From Gordionus sp. m RMFG-2023 (lineage: Eukaryota > Nematomorpha > Gordioida > Chordodea > Parachordodidae): a DNA stretch of 64,000 bases. Shown here one piece after another: positions 38,401 to 50,400 of the stretch (the first letter of the stretch is position 1; every line of letters begins with the position of its first letter). The translations under genes were made by a program, and so were the position numbers. The stretch covers positions 24,033,561-24,097,560 of the forward strand of contig NC_088775.1 in assembly GCF_954871325.1 (NCBI RefSeq), read 5' to 3'. The notes beneath the pieces were generated by a model. The model was not told where the DNA came from. It searched no databases and worked only from the letters and a program-made list of their open reading frames with translations.

Positions 38401-41400
38401 TGAGAGTTGCATTTAATCGCCTTGTTTGTAGATTGATTGGAGATAATGGAATCAAATTTTCTTGAGTCACAAGACAAAATATTGTCAATTTGATAATCAT
38501 TCTCAATAATTTCACCCTTTTCTTCGTCAGAGCTAGAAGTATTACAGACTACATTTATGGGATTTTTTGTAGAGGTTGAAATTTTTGAATTTGAATTAAA
38601 TTTTTCCTTAATTATGGCAGAGCACATAGTACAGCTGCTTAAATGCTTGACCATTCTATCAACGTGGGTAATATAGGACATCTTGCAGAATACTGCTTTA
38701 ACTGATTTTCCATCGCGTACTTCTTTAAAATGTTTCCAAACTTGATGCTTTGACCATAATCCCTAATATATAAAAATTTAATTTAAAAAAATTTTGATTA
38801 TTGTAAAGTTAATCAAACTTAATTTTTTATAATTATCTCTAATTATTTCAATAATTTGGTTTAATATTATAATATAATATAATAAAATATATAACATTTT
38901 ACCAGAATTGAATAAATTATTTTGTAAATCTGACCAGAAAAAATTAAAAGAAAATTAATTTTTATATTCAAATGTAGCAAGTGGAAGTAAAATAAATGAG
39001 AATTAAATATAATTTATACTGGGCGAAATATTAAATAAATTTAAATTCATAATAAACCATGACTTAGCTAAATTATTGTATTTATTTATTTTAGTAACAA
39101 AAAAAATTCTTTTGTTTTGGATTATTTATGATGCAAGTATATTTTAAAATAAATTGTAACTTAATAAGATTGATAAACATGCTTTTAATGCATACTAGTT
39201 AATTTATCAAAATATTTATTCTCTAATAATATTTTAGAAATTGACCGACATGCCAACCCTATTATTACAGATTTAAATCTGCCAATATTTTTGAAATTGG
39301 AGTAATTTTTTTACCGATAAACATGCTAATGAGGATGAAAGAAATACCAGCCTTCCGGGATTATTGGAGAATAATGTCCGATTTCGAAGATTAATAAAGC
39401 CAAACTAATGCCTGAAAATACATTTGAATAGCTGCTTATCCATAACCATACAAACAATGATAATACTTTGGCTCCTAAAAGCGAATCTTTTGATTTCGAT
39501 TTATAAAATTTGACCTTGTATGACTATGAAAAACTTTAGGAGTGGTATGCTGACAAAAATGAATAATCTAATAAAAAAAAAGTGCCTTTAGAGATTAGAT
39601 GTCAAAGAAGAAGATATTCTCATCATTGTTCAACAATTATCGATGAACATCGTTCAGATTTGTGGCGTTATGTCTCTCTTAAAATCGAAATTGTTTTAAA
39701 CCGTATCATGAATAATAAATATACTTATTTGCACAGTGGGATAGCAGATGCCCCACTTTAATTTTTGTAATAACTTATGAAATATTTTTTATATTTAAAA
39801 ATAAAATTATAACGAAATTATATGAGATTTTTGCAATATATTTCCATTATTTTCAATAAAAAATTTTATCTGTGCAAAATCGGACTTTTTAGTAAATTTT
39901 TGTGCAAGAAAGGGTTAAGGAGGTTTTTTAAAATTACTAAGTTTTTTAGTTTTGGCTCAATTATAAATAAGCTGAAACGGCAGATGATAAATTGTAAAAT
40001 TTGCTTATCTTAAAAAATAATGAATTAATTTAATATTTTAAATACTCTTTTGCAAATTAATATTTCAACTCCCATTAAAAATACCAGAATCCTATCCTGT
40101 CGATGCTATGAGAGGGCTAAAAGAAATATTAAAATGCATATTATTATAATTTAGCTGCAAATCACGGCCCGGCCCGTACCGGGCCCGAGGGATGGGGTCT
40201 ATTTTAAAAAAATAATTTGGATTCGGGCCGGGCCAGGCTTGAAAAATTAGGCCAGATGCAGATCATTATTGTTGTAATCCAAAGAAACTCCGTATCTTTT
40301 TTTGTGTTCTGTATTTATTTTTAATTTTTTTTGTAAAATTAAATTCTCGTAGAGATATAAATCCGCTCTAACCAAGCGGTGTGGCATATGCCGTTCTTTG
40401 GGGGGAGGGGGTCTACATAAAGGAAAGTAGGTCCGTAAATTCGGAATAACCCAGCGATGCAACGCATGGCGCTCTATTTTTTGGGAGGGGGGTCTACATA
40501 AAGTAACTTAGAAATCCGCTTTAACCCAGCGGTGCGGCGTATGCCTAATCATTTTTGTTTGATGTTTTGTGTCTCCAAGTAAATTAACTTAGGACTAAAA
40601 TCCGTTCTAACCAGCGATGCGGCGAAGGCTGTACGTATTTTACACTTTAAATTTTTTTGAGGACGTAAATCCGCCCTGATCCGGCGGTGAGGTGGTAGCA
40701 GTATTTAAGCGGGGAGAAGTGTTGTGTTTATTACAATATGTTATGGAATTTTCTTCACTAAAAATTCTTTTATAATACTACTTCTTTCAAAGCCTCCTAC
40801 ATTGTTTGTCATTTTGTCCCCTTTGTCCATTATTATTCTTCACTTTGTTTTACTCGAATTGGTAAATTATAAATACCTTGTTATTATATTTTTTCACTAG
40901 AAACTGGTCCCTACATTGTTTGTCATTTTATCTCCCCTTTGTCCATCATTATCCAATACTTTGCCACGAAATTGTAAATGATAAAAAAAACTTGTTTTTA
41001 TATTTTATTCACTTGAAACTGGTCCTAGCTTGTTTTAAGGATGGCCGATGTGTATTAAATCTTTACAAAAAGAGAAAAAAATATGCAAAATCTGGAAGTA
41101 AAAATTATGATGTATTTTATTTTTGACACATTTGATTTTACTTATTTGGAATGAATCATTTGATATTTTCGATTACGACGACCATTTTTAATTAAAGAAA
41201 ATGTACTAAATTGCTATATAACACATGCGTTAATTAAAATGTTGTTTTCTTCATTCTGTGCGACCCGCGACTGGAGTTAGGTATGATGACTAAAATGAAA
41301 CCTCGTCCCCCCACTCTCCAACAATCCCGGACCATCGAATTCCATCGATCTCTCCATCTCCCCGGTGGTAGAAATGCCAACGTTCTTAGCTCCAACTATT

Positions 41401-44400
41401 TCAATTATTATAATTAACCCTTCATTTAAATATTTTATTAATTATTGTAAATATTCATTATCATTATATGCGTAATGGTCTTCACCTATAAATAATAAAA
41501 ATTGTGTTTTATAAACTATTCTAATTTAATTGGTAATTTTATAAAAGTATCTTGTATTTAAGATACTATCATTTAATAAAATATATGTATCTTTTATCGT
41601 GTATCTTTTTGATATTTTGAATAAGATACTAGTATCTGTATCAAAGATCCATTTTTTATAAAGAATCTGTATCTAGATTCTTCCGGAGGACCTGTCCAAC
41701 GCGTGACTTTCCACACAATTCAAAATGTTTTTATTAAGTCATGACGATTTAAAATCCCATATTATGATGCAGCCTAATAGTAGTTGAAATTGCGCGATTT
41801 TTACACATATAGAATATCAAATAATGAATTACATATGATATCGTTCAAATTAGCGTGATTCTACCATTGTCAAATATATTATTTTATATATTTCAATATT
41901 GCCTCAATTTTAACAAGTTGTGAATGATTTTATTTCGCTTGAATCTAGTGTTGTTAAACGGCTCCATTTAAAAAAAAGGCTAAACCGGTATTTTAACCAA
42001 AATATTACGCAAACCTGGAGATTTAGCTCATTGATAGTATTGCATTAGCCGTTTTTAAAAATCGAGCCGTTTAGCAATAGTACTTGAATCGCAATTGCTT
42101 AATCTGTAAGCACCATGACAATGCATTCATGCAAGAAGAGTTTTCGTGTTAATCTTAGCAAATATTAAAAAATTAATGAAAATTAGCATTTGAGAAGCTA
42201 AAATGCTCCAGTTAGGAAAGCGCGTAGCCAGGAATTTTCAATGAGGGGGGGGGGTAACTTTTTTTATATTAAAATGTATCACAAAATCTCAAGAAAGGCT
42301 GATCGTTATTATTTCTTGGTTTTTTAAGTTGTAATATAATAAAATTCGCGATTTTCATAACTTCAGCTAAATCCATTTATTTGCAAAATAATTTATTAAT
42401 ACATACCAATGAAAAAAATCGCAGTCATATTAAATCTAATAATGTATCAGTTTCACATGAAATATCTCTTTCGGGTGATCCTGCTATTTTTCCATGGGCA
42501 TACAAAATGGCTTCTCTTCTAGATTTAAAAAATGTTGTAACAGCTTTATGTCGAAGGCTCCATCTTGTTAAGCAGGCTTTGGTCTTTCTTTCTGTATCAC
42601 AAGAAATATCAGAAATAATTATATTCAGCAAAATTCTGTCTATTTGGATATCTGAACATTTCATACATTCTAGAAATTTTCATAGTTATTAGTAGATATA
42701 AATTAAATAGAATTTCTTTTGGTTGATAAATTTTGTTATATCCATACGTGTTTAAGGTTTAAAAAATGTGAAATAAACTTAAAATTTTCGTGAGATAAAA
42801 TATTAATATACAAGAAATTAATATTTAAATTAATTTTAACTTTTTACTAATATTTAGAATAGAATATAATGTATTTGAAATAGCATACTTTGCAATTTCA
42901 CAATTCATGAAGCCTTTTATATTTTTCATAATTCTTGCTACAGAGATGAGGGTGGGGATTTTTCCTTCTCTCTCCCAGCCCCAGCTGGCTAAACGCCTGA
43001 GCCTTAAACTTTTTCAAAAAATTTTGCCACAGAGGGGCATTTCTCCCCTTCTCCCTCTCCCGCTGGCTACGCGCATGCAGAGGTCACAGCCCAAGATAAA
43101 CTTAGTATAACAAAATATCTAAAATTTTAAAAAAATATCGAGATACAATTTATCATCTCTGAATTTTGTGATAGATAAATACATCAAAATTAATTCGGTA
43201 ATTTTTTATATTATGGTGACGATTAGAGATCCTTAAAGCCCGAACCGTTAAGAATTCTTGCACACCAGATCTGGCCCGGAAATTTTTTAAATACAAATCG
43301 TTCGACACATTAAATTTTTTTTAGACTCATTAAAGTTTTACGAAAAGTCAGGCCCAGTCAATTAAAACTTAATGAAAAGTCCGAGCTGGCTTGTTAAATT
43401 TTTTCGTATAAATTTTCAGGCCCTCATATTTTTAATATATATCAATTTTAATTTCTAGTGTCAATTAAGGTTCTTATATCATTCCTTTATAGCTATCTAT
43501 TTCTATACCAACCAGTGGATACTACAAAGTGGTGGGATGGAGGGTATGAGGCAACTGCTTTTTAAAATAAGAATGATGCAATAAAAATTATTAAAATTAA
43601 TAATTGAAGGGATGTGAACCCGAACCCGGGTTTAGGAAATTAAAAATTGTTTTGTTAGGCATTTTGAAACACAGAACAAACAGAGACCGATTTAAGAACA
43701 ACTCATTAACCCCGTGGTAAAATGGACCTGGGGCAGGGTCGGACCCCACTTAGAAAATTGGTTTCGATAAAGTTCCTGTTTTGAAAATTTCCATTAAATT
43801 AAATATAAAATTCTTAAACCCGGGTTCAGGTTCACATCCCTCTCATAAATTATCCGGTCTGATTAAGGCTTTAGAAAGGGCCAGGCTTTGCAGATCTTTA
43901 GTGCCAATATCTTTATCTCTATAATTCCAACATCATCTTATATTAAAGTGATTTTAATTTTCAAATTAGTCCAAAATGAAAATGTATTATAGAAATTTTT
44001 TTCTTTAAAAATTATATAAATTATTTACCATCTCGATACCCATTATCGTTGCTCCCATCTTTACCAGAATCATGTAAGGATAATTTAGAGGGCAGAGTCG
44101 CTTCAATAATTTCCATTATAAACTTATCTATAAGATCATCTAAATTTGGATGTAAAATGTTTAGAAAAATAATTATTGTCATTTAAGAATATCTTTATTT
44201 TATTCATTCTATTTTAAATTTCCTTCATCAATCTTACTTGATTCTTATTCAAATTTAATTCCTATAATTTAAATCCTTCAAATATTCTTCCTGGTTCAAT
44301 AACAATTATTTCCTTAAAAACTAAAAAAAATTAACATACCTTTAGATTTATTTATTTTTGTGAGCTCACCTTCATCACCCAACTCTGATTCTGAGCTAGA

Positions 44401-47400
44401 TGCGTCAAATATGGCTTTAAGAATATCTTCTGAAACAGCTGACTGGTATTGCTGATCGATAGCCATATGTTTCTATAACAAGTGTAAAGATAGTATAAAA
44501 AAAAATTATATTGAAAAATAAAATTATATCGAATTTAAATTTATGACGTTTCCTTAGGCAGGGAACCTGGATGATTTGTTTTAACAAATGTAATATATCT
44601 TCTGTGTGGAGTTATTAAGAGGCTATATTATTTTTTTAGACAACCAACCAATTCAAAATCATCAAACTTAAAAATTTGAAAATCCGATTGAACATTAAAT
44701 CAATTTTCCAAAATCGTCACTTTTTTCATTTTATTCTTTTTTGTACTGTCAGAATCATCGGATTCAGAACGCGCATCATATTCCTGAACCCATTTGCCCT
44801 TTTCCTCGTTAGGGTTAGCGAATTCGCTAGGTAAAATGTGCGAAGTTTCCGTGTTTTGAGTTGGGAAGGGTAGATTTTGAAAAGAAGGCAGAGAAGAGTG
44901 GGGATCAGTAACCAAGGACGTGTTCAAAGCAGCTTTTTGGATTTGAAATTAAAATAATTATTTATAATGCGAAAAAAATAAAGATATAAAATTCCAAGAT
45001 ATTTTTATGTATGTTAATGGGGTGGCACAGCTAGGGAGGATCTCAGAGCAACACGTTATTACAACTTGGTGGCGATGAATGATAATTATTAAATAAATAC
45101 GAATTTCGGATTAAAAGGAGAAATAGGTATATTTATTAGATGTAAAAGGAGGGGGTGGGGTATGACTAAATACTAATACCTTATTGGTCGACTGTTTCGA
45201 TTTCTATCACAAATATTCCATTTAAATCCCTAATTTATGAGGGTGATTGTTGAAAAATATTATTTTTATAGTTTAATATAAAAATTATTAATTTTAAATT
45301 ATACGTGTGCATGGATTATTTGTTATTTGTGCATCATGCTTTACGAATGATAAAATACCCTATATTGATTTGAATGATGAAAAATTATTTGCCTAATAAT
45401 AGCATTTTCATATTTTAATCAAATTATTAAAAGTAATTAGCAATATTTGTTTATTCATATCCCTCAAGCGTTCGTTAAGTTCCTATTAGAAGGTAAGTGT
45501 TTATAATAACTATTTCCAACAAAATTTAAGAATTTTTTTTTGGTTTTTGATATTATTAAAATAAAAAAGTTCGAATAGAAACGGATAATAATTATTCGAA
45601 TAATATAATCACTCGGTTTTAATATTAATAGTTCATCTATCTGATCCGATTCTTATTTTCGTAGACCTATCTTGAGATATTCATGTTTAAAATAAACGAT
45701 TAACTAACCAAACAACATTATAAAAAATAAATGATTATTATTTCCATTTGTTTTATTTCGTTTTCATTTTTTCAAAATTCTTTCCTATTTTGACCTTTTA
45801 AACCCTATTTAAAATATTAAGAATCAGTTTAACCCATTAATGGTCAAGATTTTTCTAGTGGATAAAAATGCTCAATTTTTTCAAATTATATTGATTAATG
45901 CTCAAATATGATATTCTAAAAAAATCAGCCGAAAAAAATAATCCTAAATAGAAAATCTAGCCTGGTGCATATCTGCACCGTTAACCATTAAGAGGTTAAA
46001 AAAGATAAAAATTTTATATAATACTTAAAGATCAAAAAACAACAAAAATCTTTATTCTTTTTTTGTAATTTATAATAAAAAACAAGAAAATGCTTATATA
46101 TTATGAAAATTCTTGAAACATTTAATATGAAGTGCGATTTGACATGTTTGGCACATATATCTTGAGTGCAAATGGCAATATCTACATTTTCGTCTTTTTC
46201 CATCTATAATTTTGGATAAATAATGTCCGAATCAGTTGGGTTTTCACTCTGTAATGCAAACTGGCTGGCGTGCCCTGTACTTAAATTTTTTTCAATTTTT
46301 ACTGGTGTTCGAAGGAGGTAGTTAGTAACTTCTCGTCTAAATGTAAGCAAACTCTTCTTGTCATCTCGATTCACGAATTTACCAAAGTTACATCGATAAA
46401 TTGGTGAATATTGGCCACCACCATTTTTTTCCTCTTTTTTTATTCTATAAGTAGATATAATGAGATTATCATACAGATCAACTCCACCCATGTGTTTGTT
46501 ATAAGCATATCATATTTGGCTGAGGAATTAATATTTTAGAAAATATTTTCTTAATACCTTGAAACATTAGAAAGCAAAGAGTAGTGTGGCATGTCGATGC
46601 AACGGTTACCACCGAATTATCATTCCAACGAACTACAAATATTTCGTTTGATTTTTCGAACCTATAATCATAATATCCTTTTTCTTTTTTTGCTACAACC
46701 TTTATAGATTCAACTGGGCAATGCTCTATTCTATTGTCCCTCACAGTTCCAGTTGCAAAATATCCCATTGTTTTAAGTATGACAAAAGTTTAAATGAGGT
46801 AAAGCAAAATATATTTTGATAATTTGGTTTTTGTAATGCTTTTAATAATTTTATAATTACACTTCCACCTAATAAATATTCATATTTATTTTGGCTTTTT
46901 CCTTGATATATATTAAATGAGAATACATAACCGTCGGAAGAGACCAATATCCATGATTTGTATCCGAATCTTATTGGTTTTCCTTTTATGAACATTTTGC
47001 AAGAATGTCTTCCTCGATATGGTATCATCTGTTCACCTATTGATAAATGATGTTTGAAAATTCCGAATTGTTGAAATTTATTATTCAATATATTAATGTA
47101 AGGCCTAACTTTATAAAATCTATCATATATATCTATTTCAGTATTGTCTACCAAATGAATATTATATTTCAATTTCGAAATTATAATTGGGTCATTGTAT
47201 TCCGGATTATTGGAATAGAAGATATATCGCTATCATTTCTAGTAAATAATAGATTTCCAATAAATCTTTTAATATCTTGTATAGTTATGCATTTGTTAGG
47301 TCTATTCATTTGTTTTGCATAAATATTACTTTGTTCTACAATTAGGGAATATAAGTCTTCGTCGAAAATTAAAGAAAATATAACTGATGGACCTTTACCT

Positions 47401-50400
47401 TGTAAATCATTTTCATGTTTTATTCCATATTCCTCTTACCCATTGAAAGGCCTTGAAGAATATATTGCATTTGTTTTTCTCCATTTTAAATTGTGAGAAA
47501 TTCGAGAATAGCTTTATGTAGAAGATAGTTCTGGAAGGTCGTCATCAACTGAATTATGAATTTCCTCCAGCTGTATCTGAAGGCAAAGCTACGTCATTTG
47601 TCAAGTCACTTTCGTCGAAATCTTCTTCATCACTAATTGCAGAGGGGTTTGGAGGAATTATAACTATATCTCTTTCTTCAATTGGTTCCTCTTCAAAAAG
47701 TTGAGCAAGCGCTTGTGTTCAATTGTCAGAAAACGATTCATTTAAAAATTTTATTAAAAATTACATATTTAGACAAATTATTTTCGTAGAATCTTGATTT
47801 TTAATTAGTCATCTATTATTTTGATAATTTTGATTGAATTGACAAAACAGGTGCATAATAAGAAAAAATTAAATAAATTTAAAAATAAAATGTTCAGCAA
47901 GGAAGAGATTACAAATAATTTAAAATTTTTATGAATATTTATGAACCGAATATTTGCGAATAATTTCATACAATTTTTTTTTCAAATTTTCAGGGGGCTC
48001 AAACTACCCCCCACCCCTCCTCCCCTTAGTGACGGGTTTTAAGTATAATATAAAAAATTATAATTTATTATGTTAAATTTGATTTTTTTGTATTTTATAA
48101 AATAATTTATACTGCTAGATGGTTAACGGTGTATATATGCACCAGTCAACTTTATGTGGTTACCTATTAAAATTTTAATTATTTAAAAATTCAAAAATGA
48201 TTGATAAATATTGATATATCTAAAAAGAAATGCACACTAGTTTTCATCGAAATAATTCCATAATATGCTCGTGAGATCACTTAAAGAATTTTGCATTTTA
48301 GACCTCATAAATTTGAGGGCTTCTTAGGGACATAAAAAAATATTTTTTTCATATTTTTTCTTCCAGTTTTGAAGTACAATGTCTGAACTATATAAAAACC
48401 TTATTTATTATATTTTAAAATAAAAACTACTATATTTAAATATGATATATAGGAGGTGGTGCATATATGCACCGTTAACCAGTAAAACAACCTTTATTAA
48501 ACACTTCGATTTCTTTGATTCCTTGATTTCCGACGTTTTGTAAATCTTCTCCCACATATTTGACCCCGAATCTTTTGCAAACGATAGGGTCGGGATGCCA
48601 ATCACTGATGATACGTGTCAATCCTAAACCGAATTGCTTAGATTCTATCAAACGCGCCAAGGCCGCTTCTTCCTCGTTTTCCTAGAGAAAATTTGGAACA
48701 TATATTTTTAGAATAAATGATACTTGACAATTAAATATCCCTAAATCTCAAATTTTCCATAATGGGCATCATTGGACTGTATAGTTTACCTTGCCTATAG
48801 GGATGTTATTAATTAAGCGAGAATTAGAAGTCACAATAGGTTTGCGATTAGGTTGCGACATTAATCTGTTCTTCCATCAGTGTGCAAAGATGCTATCTAG
48901 ATATAAACAGAATTCTCAATTCAAATGGTATCGTCCTTAACTTTTACTCCTTAGCATGATTTTAACATGTATTACTGGTTTGGTTTCCACTTCAACAATA
49001 AATATCAATCGTTATTTCAACAGGGAATCACAAGTCCAATAATTATTTCGAATTTTCATTCAGATTCACATTTTACAGATATTCAGAACCTAAATTTTAA
49101 GAATTTTTAAAATCAAAAGAGTAAAAAAATCTTGACCTACCTGTATTATAACAATACAAAAAAATACAGATCGTAGCAATTTAGATATTGGATTCCCTCT
49201 TCCTATTTAGAAGTGTTTTATTTTAAAAACACTTGTCATAAAATAATTATGTTTTTCAAAGTATAATTTCCGATTCAATACACAAAAATGGTGTATACTT
49301 ATTAGATATCCGGTGCCACCGGCTAGGTAAAAATTCGACCCGGGCATATCACATTTGTTATATTTAATAACTTATTATTGTATAGATGTCATAATACATA
49401 TGTTTTAAATTGAAAAATAAATTCCTTGACCTTTACATTTCTATCTGCCCGAAGTCTGTCCAACCTCCCCCCCCCCACCCCGTTCAAGTAAAGGCTAACT
49501 CAATATTTTATTCAGAAAATGCTACGCAAAATTGAGGACTCTGCTTAGAGATGGCACAAAGGTTTGGACATCTATTAGCGAAATCTCGGGCCTAAGCAAT
49601 ATTTTCTTGGTTAAAATATTGAGTTAGCAGTTTTTTAAAATAGTATTCCATTCTCTAAACCTATTCTTTCTTTTATAACAAATATAAAAAAACTTTTAAA
49701 TAAGAATTTTCCTCATCTCTAAGAGTGAGATTGGTGGCAGATTTTCTGAATCTACTCATTAACGCATTCATGCCCAGAGAATCTTTTTCGAAAGCTTTGT
49801 GGTCATTTTTACGATCCGTGTGAACCGGAAGACTGGAATGGGAAGATTGAGTAAAATTAAAAATTCCAGTGAAACGCAGGATATTGATGAATTCGACCTT
49901 CTCGCGTTCAGCTTCCCATTCGGTGAGGCCGGAATAGTTTAAAGATTTGAATAAGAATTCTGGCAAGTAAAGGTAATTATTTGTTTATAGTATTTTTTTG
50001 TACTTTCTATCTTTTTCTTACTATCTTTTTTAAGAATATCCTTTCATTCATTATGAATATAAATTGGTGGAAAATGAAAGCAAAGTAATAATATTTTTAA
50101 AATATACCTTTATCTAAGCCTGACAAAGAATTGAGGATCTGTTTGAGTTTATCTTTTTCTTTAGATGTTTTGTCATTTTTGTCCAAAAGTGGATCAGATT
50201 TGAACCGACTAAGTTGGTCAAAATTTTTGAGGAACATGTAGAATCTGTCTTTTTTGAGCGGGTTATTGGCGAAAGGGGTATAGAGCGGGGCTTTCGATAT
50301 TTCCTTATTTTCGCGCATATTCAATGAAATTGATTCGGGATTACTGATGGGAGAAGTTTTATTGGCTAAAAAAAATATGATGTACAATGTAAATTATTCT

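Larger units (their letters stand above)
33376..39918 (+). mobile_element. piggyBac-like element hosting two hAT insertions
   Basis: TTAA at 33376-33379 and 39915-39918 bound an element with tips CCCTTTCATTCACG and, complemented, CCCTTTCTTGCAC. This is the CCCTTT end typical of piggyBac. Removing the two nested hAT copies (33740-36462, 36785-39260) and their duplications leaves about 1.3 kb. That part contains a broken N-terminal transposase region on the + strand: FMEFWTFQTNLYATQS just before 36785, and MLMRMKEIPAFRDYWRIM just after 39290 (piggyBac family: ETNLYA..., LPSYRDYW). The DDE core and C-terminal zinc finger are gone, so it was an internally deleted copy before or after the insertions. 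Confidence 0.75.

Noticed and set aside
39822-40013. 63-codon open frame on the + strand
   Set aside because: Crosses the piggyBac terminus and shows no homology; chance frame in AT-rich DNA.
45833-45980. 148-bp TTAA-bounded stretch as a complete MITE
   Set aside because: Only the right end has the GGTGCATAT palindromic tip. The left end CCCATTAATGG does not match it.
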